Shown piece after piece: positions 1 through 8,000 of a stretch of DNA of 34,425 nucleotides. The translations under genes were made by a program, and so were the position numbers. The DNA lies in the NCBI GenBank assembly GCA_910575265.1, contig CAJTEA010000024.1, positions 1 through 34,425 of the forward strand. The letters run 5' to 3'. The notes under the pieces are model-generated. The model had not been told where the DNA came from. It did not search any database and was given only the letters and a program-made list of their open reading frames with translations. This stretch comes from Oscillospiraceae bacterium (lineage in GTDB: Bacteria > Bacillota > Clostridia > Oscillospirales > Oscillospiraceae). The first letter of the stretch is position 1, and every line of letters starts with the position of its first letter.

Positions 1-133
1 CACCCTTATGTCAAGTACAAGGCAAAAAATTTTTTAAATTTTTTTGCAGTTCCTGAACCAATAGTTAATTGCAATTATAATCCGATACTGGTATGTTAGG
101 AGTACAAAAAAAGCGGAAAGAGGGGATTCTACA
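1..133 (+). promoter_or_regulatory. AT-rich leader of the Panacea gene and possible junction sequence
   Basis: Runs of A and T at 25-47 are followed by TATAAT at 76-81 and the ribosome site. On the minus strand positions 9-14 read TTGACA, which would lie 19 bp before the TATAAT at 34409-34414 if the molecule is circular. Confidence 0.35.
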
Positions 134-682
134 ATGACCGCAACCGCAGCAGCAAACTATCTGCTCTATATCATGGGTGAAGCGTTCGATGACCTCACCA
201 ACATGAAGCTCAACAAACTGCTGTATTTTGCCCAAGGGTACTATCTGAAAAAGTACGGAAGGCCGCTCTTTGATAATGCAATAGAAGCGTGGGAGCATGG
301 ACCTGTTGTCCCAGAAGTATATTCCGCCTATAAGAAATATGGCGATAAACCCATTAAAGAATATGACAGCAATATGATTGCTGAGATTACGCCAGAGACA
401 GAAGACCTCATCTTCGACGTTGCCCGGCAGTACGGCCGGTACACTATCAGTACACTTCAGAATATGGCATGTGTTGCAGGCTCTCCATGGGACCAAGTTT
501 ACCATGGGGAGCATTCACACACCGAGATACCGTTGACAGCTATCCAAAGTTATTTCGCCAAGGCAGAAGACCTGGCCCCGCCGGTAAAACAGTTCAAGGA
601 GAGTGATTTCATCGGCTATCGTGATGAGAACGGCGTCCTTGTGCTGCCGCAGGAATGGGATGACGGAGAGGAATACGGCTAA
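134..682 (+). CDS. Panacea-domain (DUF4065, SocA-like) protein, probable antitoxin
   Basis: A 182-residue protein. Residues about 5-125 match the Panacea/DUF4065 pattern: an opening helix, the NMKLNKLLYFAQGYYL segment and the signature WEHGPVVPEVYSAYKKYG. Panacea proteins, including the proteolytic adaptor SocA, act as antitoxins for many unrelated toxins; that is family knowledge, and activity here is inferred. The ATG at 134 follows AGAGGGG with good spacing, and a TATAAT box at 76-81 could be its -10, although no convincing -35 is visible. No toxin gene sits beside it: the next gene, hicB, lies on the other strand. The C-terminal part (residues about 145-182) is acidic and has no match I recognise. 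Family assignment is fairly sure; the toxin partner is unknown. Confidence 0.8.
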   Translation: MTATAAANYLLYIMGEAFDDLTNMKLNKLLYFAQGYYLKKYGRPLFDNAIEAWEHGPVVPEVYSAYKKYGDKPIKEYDSNMIAEITPETEDLIFDVARQYGRYTISTLQNMACVAGSPWDQVYHGEHSHTEIPLTAIQSYFAKAEDLAPPVKQFKESDFIGYRDENGVLVLPQEWDDGEEYG

Positions 683-755
683 GGCGGGCGCCACATTCGC
701 TAATTAAAGAAAGTGAGACTGACCAAGCTTATCAGCGCAAGGACATATAAATTTC

Positions 756-783
756 GGCTATTCCAATTTTATGGTGGATAGCC
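756..783 (-). terminator. Weak hairpin between the convergent Panacea gene and hicB
   Basis: GGCTATTCC (756-764) pairs with GGATAGCC (776-783) with one bulge, just past the hicB stop. There is no strong T-run on either strand, so terminator function is tentative. Confidence 0.3.
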
Positions 784-784
784 C

Positions 785-1219
785 TTAAATCAATCTTTTT
801 TTACTGCTTCCAAAATGCCGGAGATGAATTTGAGATTTCAAAGCATCCTGCAACACCTGCAAAAAGTTGATATTGCGTTCCAGAGCCGCAGCATTGAGCC
901 AAGCGGGTAATGCTACAGTACGATTCACAGACCGATTAACTTTCGTCATGCGGATAGAGGGCATGTATACATCAACCAGCGCAGCCCGTTCATTCTCGGC
1001 GGTTGTTATATTGGACAACGGCGTAGGTGCGGGAATTTCCTCATTATCTTCCTCCATGCCATAGAGGGTACAGCCCAACAATTCTCTTGCGGACAACAGC
1101 GCATCGTTATCATCTGTGCCACTGGTAGCAACATCCAAGTCGGGAAAGACAACGGCGATTTCCTGACCGGCTTTATAGGTAAATATAGCGGGATAGACAT
1201 AGCGTTCGGTTTTCTTCAT
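785..1219 (-). CDS. hicB: HicB-family antitoxin
   Basis: About 144 residues. The N-terminal half is the partial RNase H-like HicB fold: it opens YPAIFTYKAGQEIAVVFPDL, is followed by the T-x-x-D-x-x-A-L-x-x-A-R-E-L-L helix, and ends with the IPAPTPL stretch typical of HicB. The C-terminal part (about 105-144, with NRTVALPAWLNAAALERN) resembles the ribbon-helix-helix/HTH tail that binds the hic promoter and represses it. HicB normally blocks the HicA mRNA interferase. I chose the ATG at 1219 because AGGAGG at 1229-1234 is 9 nt upstream of it; a TTG six bases further upstream is too close to that site. The toxin gene just upstream is only a fragment (1262-1414), so this antitoxin looks orphaned. 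Confidence 0.85.
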   Translation of the reverse strand: MKKTERYVYPAIFTYKAGQEIAVVFPDLDVATSGTDDNDALLSARELLGCTLYGMEEDNEEIPAPTPLSNITTAENERAALVDVYMPSIRMTKVNRSVNRTVALPAWLNAAALERNINFLQVLQDALKSQIHLRHFGSSKKRLI

Positions 1220-1261
1220 AAACAAAACCTCCTGTTTAAATTAGGGGGAAGGAGCCAGGGC

Positions 1262-1414
1262 CTACCTGAATTTAAGCCCAGACTGCCGTTCAATACTGTC
1301 AAGTGTCTTGCGGGGGATGTCCTTGTCTGGATATTTTACCGTTGTCCGCCCTTTTTTGGTTGGATGCTTATCTTTCCGGGCAAAATTGGAGTGGCTGAGC
1401 AAGTAAAGTTGGCC
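1262..1414 (-). pseudogene. hicA: Truncated hicA (mRNA interferase toxin) remnant
   Basis: Reading the minus strand from 1414 to the stop at 1262 gives about 50 codons, ending KHPTKKGRTTVKYP, then DKDIPRKTLDSI and a short tail. This is the C-terminal half of HicA (typical pattern HPTK.G..TVP...KD...GTL.SI). The upstream half, with the usual GSHH catalytic histidine loop, is absent: an in-frame TAA at 1415-1417 closes the frame and there is no start codon with a ribosome site. It sits directly upstream of hicB in the normal hicA-hicB order. I read it as a decayed toxin gene, not a functional short protein. Confidence 0.75.
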
Positions 1415-1424
1415 TTATAATTTC

Positions 1425-1462
1425 AGGGGGAGGGACCGGATACGATACCGACCCCTCCCCCT
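1425..1462 (-). terminator. GC-rich hairpin after the methylase-like gene
   Basis: AGGGGGAGGG (1425-1434) pairs with CCCTCCCCCT (1453-1462). It lies just downstream of the 1498-2313 minus-strand gene, whose transcript would end here. The T-run is poor. Confidence 0.5.
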
Positions 1463-1497
1463 TATCTGATTGGCAGCGCCTGTCGGGCTATCCAGAC

Positions 1498-2313
1498 TCA
1501 CGGAACATTATTATGCTCATGTCCATCCTGCTCCGTTTCAGAAGGTGGCTGTTTTTGTTGGAACAAGAGTTTAATCGCTCTGTAAATGGGGTCATCCAAC
1601 AGCTTCAGGTGTTCATTGTCGGTGGCGCCTCCATTTCCAAAAAGCATGGGCTCTTTCCAAATCCATCGGCCTAAAAGATAAGTGGGGGTGTACCAGCGGT
1701 CATACTCCTCCACTGTAATTGTATTCCCACGAATAACAACCGCTGGAATACCATAGAGGGATAGATTCAGGTAAGCCATATGGACACATCGGATATCTAA
1801 ATCCACCGCTTGAATCACCAGTTGAGACGAAGGGTTAAAGCCCAGCAGATTGAGATGTTCGGCACTGTTCAGGAGTAATGTGCCGCTGCCGCAAGCGTGG
1901 TCCGAAAGTGTAAAATATCCATTCTCCGGGAGAGAGCAATTATCAAGGAAGGCAAGCCTGGACATCAATGCCGCAACACCCTTTGGAGTAAAGTCCTGCT
2001 TTAAATTTTCATTTCTTGCCCTGACGTCCATATAAGCGTCGGCAAAAAGGTCCGCCCAATCCCCAACATCTACATTGTGTTTTACGGTCTCACATATTAC
2101 CGTCAACGCTGACAGGAATTCCTGCAATTCCGGCTCTTTGTAGTTAGACCCCAATCGTTGGAGCTGTTCTGCACGCTCTTTGTAGTGAACCGGGTCAGTA
2201 CGGGTACTTAGACGCAATGCGGCATAGGCCAAGAAGTCGGAAAAGGTCTGTGCGTTGGAAATCCTGCCATGTGTCACATCAGAAAGCCGGAGCAGTGTTT
2301 TCTTCAAATTCAT
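1498..2313 (-). CDS. N6-adenine methylase-like protein lacking the NPPF catalytic motif
   Basis: A 271-residue protein resembling the HsdM/N6_Mtase fold. Residues about 104-122 (KQDFTPKGVAALMSRL) match the segment before the SAM site. DHACGSGTLLL (about 138-148) is motif I for SAM binding, and QAVDLDIRCVHMAYLNLSLYG with GNTI (about 167-198) matches the following strands. The catalytic motif IV (NPPF/DPPY) expected after these is absent: the chain runs through TPTYLLGRW to a polar tail. Similar shortened proteins are common on mobile elements; whether any methylate DNA is unclear to me. The ATG at 2313 has GGGG about 8 nt upstream. It may be a SAM-binding relic or a regulatory or antirestriction protein. 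Confidence 0.6.
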   Translation of the reverse strand: MNLKKTLLRLSDVTHGRISNAQTFSDFLAYAALRLSTRTDPVHYKERAEQLQRLGSNYKEPELQEFLSALTVICETVKHNVDVGDWADLFADAYMDVRARNENLKQDFTPKGVAALMSRLAFLDNCSLPENGYFTLSDHACGSGTLLLNSAEHLNLLGFNPSSQLVIQAVDLDIRCVHMAYLNLSLYGIPAVVIRGNTITVEEYDRWYTPTYLLGRWIWKEPMLFGNGGATDNEHLKLLDDPIYRAIKLLFQQKQPPSETEQDGHEHNNVP

Positions 2314-3176
2314 CTTTAAATCCCCAATATCAATCTTGATGCAGAGATTATATCCAAGTCATCGGACGGGCTCCATTATCCAGCAGTCATCATTTGCCCT
2401 ATTAGTCGAATTTTTCGATGTTCTACCAAAAATCCTAAAGAAGTGCCGTTTTTTGTTCCAGAAATGAGGGGTGGACGTTTCCCTGATTCGTCCACCTATT
2501 GTCTGGATTTTTCCATGGGGGGCCGAAATTCCCAGACAATAGCTTTCAGCCAACTCTCGAAAGCCTTGTGCCACAAGCGTTTCAGCCCTGATGCCACTTT
2601 TTGATTTTCAGCATTTTCGGCCCCAAAAACCGTTTCTCAGAGAACGTGTAAAACCCCCTCAATCCATTGCAGCACAAGGGATTGAGGGGGTCTGCTCTTT
2701 TTCTTCAAATTTGAATTTTTTTTGAAATAATTTCGTGTTCTAATTTGCTCAGTCCCGCGCCGGGGCAAAGGGAAAATTTTTTGCCCGATTTTGAAGAAAA
2801 ATACACCTGACATTGTTTACTTTGACGGCGCCATTTTAAGATTGAACAGCAGAAGTTTTTTCTGGATAAAACAGTGAAAACGTGTTCAATCTGTCCCATA
2901 ATTGCACAAAAAACGAGCGTTTCGATTTCGGCGGCCTTTTCGACCTGAGAAAATATGACATTTCGCGGCAAAATTTTCTACATACAAAAAATGCCGCTTT
3001 TTGAGCCGGAAATGCCAAAAACTCGAACAAATGCAGCAAAAAAATTTTCCGCGAAGGGGGCCGTAACATCCAGACAATAGGGTGCAGAACCCGCAGTTTT
3101 CAAGGACCATCTCGAAACATTTTATTTTACCCCAAAATGCGAAAATTGAAACTTTTTCAATGACTTTTCCCCTGTG
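2314..3176. repeat. Gene-free, repeat-rich region upstream of the helicase operon
   Basis: I see no convincing gene here. CTATTGTCTGG (2496-2506) and CCAGACAATAG (2532-2542) form an inverted pair, and CCAGACAATAG recurs at 3070-3080. In the last two copies GGGGGCCG lies shortly upstream in the same order, giving a diverged direct repeat of about 25 bp. A further diverged pair (GCCG, a T-run, then CC.GAAATG) starts near 2445 and 2993. A GTGGACG/CGTCCAC inverted repeat is at 2471-2495. T- and A-rich tracts are frequent (2700-2730, 2770-2790, 3035-3050). Origin, partition site or regulator-binding region are all possible. Confidence 0.45.
2653..2691 (+). terminator. Strong 13-bp hairpin followed by a T-rich stretch
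   Basis: ACCCCCTCAATCC (2653-2665) pairs perfectly with GGATTGAGGGGGT (2679-2691), followed by a T-rich stretch on the plus strand (about 2697-2705). No plus-strand gene lies immediately upstream, so it may isolate the region or end an unannotated RNA. Confidence 0.5.
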
Positions 3177-3205
3177 TTGACGGATTTATGGAGGTGTGCT
3201 ATCTT
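3177..3205 (+). promoter_or_regulatory. Promoter for the zinc-ribbon/helicase operon
   Basis: TTGACG (3177-3182), a 17-nt spacer, then TATCTT (3200-3205), about 75 nt upstream of the ATG at 3281. Confidence 0.6.
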
Positions 3206-3280
3206 ATTGCCCAACAACGAACTGCGCAGTTTTGTTGAAAGTAAACAGGTAACAAGTTTTGTCCAAAGGAGGACGAAGAG

Positions 3281-3442
3281 ATGACTTTAAGTTCGCGCTG
3301 TCCCGTATGCGGGGAGCCCTGTGAACATATTTTCCTTGGGATGGACGACCAAGCGTTTGGCTGCGAGCGGTGTGTGACCAAAGTACGCGTCTACGACTAT
3401 GCCTTAAGCCAGTGGCCCGAAGGAGGTGTGGTCAGTGACTGA
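3281..3442 (+). CDS. Small zinc-ribbon protein (53 residues)
   Basis: The short frame encodes MTLSSRCPVCGEPCEHIF and, further on, GCERCVTKV. The CPVC and CERC pairs can form a four-cysteine zinc ribbon; C13 is an additional cysteine near the first pair. AAAGGAGG lies about 8 nt before the ATG. Its stop (3440-3442) overlaps the start of the helicase gene, so the two are probably translationally coupled. It may assist DNA or primase binding during replication, but that rests only on position and the zinc motif. Confidence 0.75.
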   Translation: MTLSSRCPVCGEPCEHIFLGMDDQAFGCERCVTKVRVYDYALSQWPEGGVVSD

Positions 3443-4871
3443 CATGGTCTCCTGCCTGCTTGCGCTTATAGACGCTTATTGCCCAGAACTGACTGAACTG
3501 CACCCCGAGGACAACGAACGCTATCCCTGGTCAGACTTGGGCAACGGCAACCTGTACGCTGATTTCTTCAAGTCAATCGCAAGATATACCTCGGGCCGGC
3601 GCATATGGTACATTTTTGATGGGCGGGTGTGGCGTCCTGACCCGAGCGGGCTGCTGGCGATGGAGCTGTGTAAACAGCTCGCGGCAAAACTGAAAGAGTA
3701 TGCCCTGACAATCAAGCACACCAAAATGCACACCAACTATAACAACTATGTGGAGAAGTGGCAGAAACGGAGCTATCGGGAAATCATCCTCCGGGATGCC
3801 GCCAGCGTACATCCCTTGAAATCATCCGATTTCGATTGCAAGCCTAATAGCTACAACTGCTTGAATGGCACTCTTGACCTTGCGACGGGAGAGTTTCATA
3901 AACACTGCCCGGAGGATATGCTGACCAAGCTGTCCGGGGCCAAGTACGACCCGGAGGCCCGGTGCGACCGTTGGGAGCGATTTATCAGCGAGGTCATGGA
4001 GGGAGACGAGGAGCGAGCGCTTTATCTTCAGAAGGCTTTGGGGTATGCCTTGCAGGGGAACCCCAACCAGGAATGCTTTTTCATCCTGTATGGTCCCTCC
4101 TCCCGGAACGGCAAGGGGACGGCAATGGAAACGTACCTGGCGCTGATGGGCGACTATGGCCGGGCCGTCTCCCCCCACACCATTTCTCAAAAGAAGTATG
4201 TTGACGGCAGCGGCCCCACTGAGGATGTTGCCCGCCTGGCCGGAGCCAGGTTTATCAACATCTCAGAACCGGACAGAGAAATTACTCTCAGCTCCTCACT
4301 TATCAAATCTTGGACCGGAAATGACACCATTTCCGCCCGTTTTCTCCATGAAGGCAGCTTTGAGTTCCGCCCCCAGTTTAGCATTTTTATAAATACCAAT
4401 CACCTTCCCAATGTGACCGATGATACGATTTTTGCCTCTGAGCGCGCGAAAATCATTCCCTTCGAGCGGCACTTTACGGACGCGGAGCAGGATAAGGGGC
4501 TGAAAGCGGAACTGGTCCAGCCCCGGAACCTGAGCGGAATTCTCAACTGGTGCCTCCAGGGTCTTGCCCTGTTCCGGAGCGCCGGCCTGGAAGCCCCGGC
4601 CTCGGTCCGGGAGGCGACTGATATGTACCGGGAGCAGAGCGATGTGATTGGCGGCTTCATTAGGCAGAAGCTGGAGAAAGATGCCCAGGCGGAGGAACGG
4701 ACGAAGGACGTATACGACGCCTACACGGTATGGTGTATCCTGGAGGGAACCCAACCCGAATCCCGGTGCGTTCTCAACAACCGCCTGCGTACTCTGGGAA
4801 CCGTCAAGTCCAAGCGCCCCAAAACGGGCGGAGAAAATACCACCATGCTTATCGGATACAAGTTGAAATAA
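3435..4871 (+). CDS. D5/P4-type phage-plasmid SF3 helicase (primase C-terminal part)
   Basis: About 478 residues. The central part (about 55-200) resembles the D5_N region, including NCLNGTLDLATGEF and CPEDMLTKLSGAKYD. It is followed by a superfamily 3 helicase core with the Walker A loop GPSSRNGKGT (about 220-229), an acidic INISEPDREI segment (about 275) acting as Walker B, and FINTNHLP (about 325) as sensor. The C-terminal wHTH-like part ends with NRLRTLG. Family members unwind DNA at plasmid or phage origins, often fused to an N-terminal primase; this one has no primase domain. I chose the GTG at 3435, 8 nt after AGGAGG (3421-3426); an ATG at 3444 is the alternative. It overlaps the zinc-ribbon gene by 8 bp. 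Confidence 0.85.
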   Translation: MTDMVSCLLALIDAYCPELTELHPEDNERYPWSDLGNGNLYADFFKSIARYTSGRRIWYIFDGRVWRPDPSGLLAMELCKQLAAKLKEYALTIKHTKMHTNYNNYVEKWQKRSYREIILRDAASVHPLKSSDFDCKPNSYNCLNGTLDLATGEFHKHCPEDMLTKLSGAKYDPEARCDRWERFISEVMEGDEERALYLQKALGYALQGNPNQECFFILYGPSSRNGKGTAMETYLALMGDYGRAVSPHTISQKKYVDGSGPTEDVARLAGARFINISEPDREITLSSSLIKSWTGNDTISARFLHEGSFEFRPQFSIFINTNHLPNVTDDTIFASERAKIIPFERHFTDAEQDKGLKAELVQPRNLSGILNWCLQGLALFRSAGLEAPASVREATDMYREQSDVIGGFIRQKLEKDAQAEERTKDVYDAYTVWCILEGTQPESRCVLNNRLRTLGTVKSKRPKTGGENTTMLIGYKLK

Positions 4872-4872
4872 A

Positions 4873-4917
4873 AACAGCCCCCTTCACCGAACCGAGTACG
4901 GTGAAGGGGGCTGTTGC
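4873..4917 (-). terminator. Bidirectional terminator between the helicase and adhesin genes
   Basis: A perfect 17-bp stem (arms about 4875-4891 and 4901-4917, core CAGCCCCCTTCACCG). On the minus strand it is followed by a T-run before ATTTCAAC, so it suits the minus-strand adhesin transcript best, while also sitting right after the helicase stop. Confidence 0.8.
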
Positions 4918-4927
4918 GTGTACCTTG

Positions 4928-5092
4928 GGGCAGGTGTGGCAGGCGTTCCGGGCGAAATCCGCAGATTCCGGAATTTCCGAATCGACCCGGAACGCCTCCC
5001 ACATCTCCCCCAAAAATAGAGTCAATCTCAGAAACTTGGGGCATCATTATTACATTGGGGCGTCATTATTACAATGGGAACGAATTTTTTCA
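4928..5092 (-). mobile_element. Probable IS21-type end remnant
   Basis: Two directly adjacent 19-bp repeats lie at 5036-5054 and 5055-5073 (TTGGGGCRTCATTATTACA), with a partial third next to them. Arrays of near-identical 19-22 bp repeats inside 5'-TG ends are typical of IS21-family elements (family knowledge). Read on the minus strand, the adhesin sequence stops being homologous at AAA and a TG begins immediately, supplying the TGA stop. Further in, GGCGTTCCGGG (4947-4957) and CCCGGAACGCC (4986-4996) form an inverted repeat. No istA or istB remains, so this would be a solo end left after a deletion. Confidence 0.45.
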
Positions 5093-8000
5093 TTTGGCGC
5101 CTTCCAGCCCAACGCCGGTGTTGGCGTCGACCTTGCGCAGCCACATTTCAGGCTTGGAGTGGTTGTCGAAAATCAGGACGTAAACCTTGCCGGAATCCTC
5201 GGCCTTCACCTCGAAGGTCTTGGACTCGCCGTCAATGACGTGGCCGTCCGGGGCCCTGGTCTCCTTGACCACATAGCTGCCGGGCTGGAGCCCCGTCAGA
5301 GAAGTGTAGCCGTTGGGGCCGGTGGGGCCGACATCAGCAACCGCCGTGCCGTCAGCCTTTGTGATGCTGAACCATGCGCCGGCCAGGGGCTCGTCGGTCT
5401 CAGCGTCCCGCTTCAGGATGTACAAAATGCCTTCCGCATTGTTGGGGAAGGTCACCGTGTAGTCGTCATGCTGGTTGTCGATAGCGACAATCTGCGGGGT
5501 GCTGTTGACGATGTAGGGCTTGGGCACGGAAATCTCGGTGATGCGGTAAGAGCCGGTGGGCAGGTCCTGCAGCACGATTTCGCCGTTCCCGTCAGTGGTT
5601 CTCTCGATGACAGAGCCCTGGAGCGGGGCCAGAGGCTCAATGCGGAAGAGGGCGTCCTTGATGGGCTGCTGGGTGACGGAATCCACCTTCCGGATGCGCA
5701 GGCCCGGCAGGGGGTCGTTCTTTGCCTCAAAGTCAACCCACACGGGGTCACCAGAGCTGACAATGACCGTCCGGACGGCCGGCTTTCCGTCAGTCCAATA
5801 GACATCGGGGTCATAGCCGAAAGGCGGCTGGGTCTCGGTCAGGTTATAGGTGCCATTGGGAACCTTTTCAAAGTAGGCGTAGCCGCTGGCGTCCGTTGTC
5901 TGGGTTTCATCGTAGGAACCGCCTTCGTCCAAGGTAACGCTGGAGAGACGGAACTCGGCGCCCATCAGGGGCCAACCAGTCTTGGAGTCAATCTTGCGCA
6001 CCTTAATATTACGGTAGCTGGTATCTTCAAAGATAAACTCGGTTACGCTCTGGTCGAACTTGAGCGACTGCGTCTGAGTATAGTCGCCGCTCCCCTGCTT
6101 ATCCTTGTTGTACCCATCCGGGGCCTTGACCTCGGTGACGGTGACGGTCCATTCCTTCCCGGACTTGTCGATGTCCGGCAGGAACTCGCCATACTCATCA
6201 TAGGTAATGCGGATAATGCCGTCTTCGTTGGTGGTCTTCTGGGACTGGAAGTTGGTTCCGTCAATCTTGATGTCGAAGGTGGCGTTGGGCAGGTATGCGC
6301 CCGTTTCCTTATCCTTCTTCGCAATCAGGATTTCGGGGTATTTGGCGTCCTCAAAGACGAACTGCTTTTCTTTCTCCCCGCGGTGGAGAATTTCAGTGTG
6401 CCAACTTTTATCGCTGATGAGATAACCGGCGGGTGGTGTGACCTCACGCACTCGCACAGTCCACTGGTCTCGGGTTTCATCCCGCAGGAAGCGGCCGTAG
6501 GTTTCGTAATGGATTTTAATTGTGCCGTCTTCTTCAGTTGGGCCAAAAGTGCCGAGGCTTTCACCTTCGATTTCAACCTCAAAGGTCGCGCCGGCCAGAG
6601 GTTCATCGGTGTTGGCGGAGACCTTCTTGATGATGATGGTTGTAGGCTCTTCGTCCTCAAAAACGAACTCCTTTGCCGTCTCCCCCTTGGTGAACATCTG
6701 GGTGTGCCAGCTGGTGTCGTCAATCAGGAAGTTCTCGGGGGCTACGGTCTCACGGACAGACACAGAAAAACTGTCGTTATCTGCCCCATCGCCCATGAAC
6801 TTACCATAGACGCTCCAGGGGATGATAACCCAGCCGCCCTCACCGCTGGTGAAGTCGCCGATACTTGTTTCGTTGATTTTCACCTCGAAAGTGGCGCCGG
6901 GCAAACCGAGGTTGGAGCCCGTGCGAACCTTCCGGATACGGATTTCGGGATACATGTAGTTCTCAAAGACCAGGGTGTGGCGCGTGACGGTTCCGTCGCT
7001 GGTATCAACGCTCACCGTCTGCTCACGGTTTTTGATAGGCAGCAGGTATCCGGGAGGCGCCTTGATTTCCTTGAAGGTATAGTCGCCAGATTGCAGGCCG
7101 TTGCCGTCCACGCCCTCATAAGAGAAGGTGCCGTCTGCGCCGGTGGTGATTTCATCAATCTTCTGGTTGTTGAAGTAAACCTCAAACACCGCGCCGGGCA
7201 GGCCGCCGTTGGGGCCGACCTTCTCAATCACGATTCTGTGCTTCTCGTGGTTCACAAATGTGATTGGGCCGCTGCTCATGCCGACCTTTACCCCATCGAT
7301 TTCCTCCACCCACAGGCGCAGGTTTTGAGATTGCGGGTCACGCTCGTAGCCGGTGGGGGCCACGATTTCGGTGACGGTGTACTCGCCGGGCTCATAGTAA
7401 TTCGCGCCGGCGGGGTTTGTCCACTGCATAGGCACGTTGCCGCTGGCATCGGTTTCCACATCCTTGTCTACACCGAGGGTAATGCTGCGGATATTGAACT
7501 TGGCGATACCGATACCATTGCCGCTGGCGTCCACCTTCTTGATTTCGCTGTGTTCACTGTCGCCGTCCTCATGGTTCACCCAGCCGGAGATGCCCCGAGC
7601 GAATGCGGCAGTTGCCTCGGTGGCATTGGACACAGAGGAAACCGTTACCGGGATAACGCTGCTGTCAGGCTTGTAGAACTTATTGGGTTCATCCGGATGG
7701 GATGGGGCCTTCAATTCCTTAACCCAAAAGGTGACCTCTTCGGTCGCGCTTTGCCACGCAACTTCAACTGCGCCATACCCGGATGCATCGGTTGTGATTT
7801 TCTTTCCTGGTGTCAAACCGGCATCTGCCTGAGCCTTGTGTTCGTAAACACCAAACTCAGCTCCAGCCAAAGAGTTACCTTCGCCGTCTACCTTTTTAAC
7901 AGCAATCCATCCAGATTTACGGCCCGTGCCTGGCGTGAACACTGGAATGATGATAGGCTGGGTGCTGGAGTGCGGGTTGTCTCCCTTATAGGGCGTATAG

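Noticed and set aside
2496..2542. CTATTGTCTGG inverted repeat taken as a CRISPR or transposon end
   Set aside because: Only three copies, irregular spacing and no transposase nearby; a regulator or origin site fits better.
2705..3110. Several short minus-strand frames rich in F, K and C
   Set aside because: They arise from A/T-rich repeats, overlap each other in different frames, lack ribosome sites and show no protein pattern.
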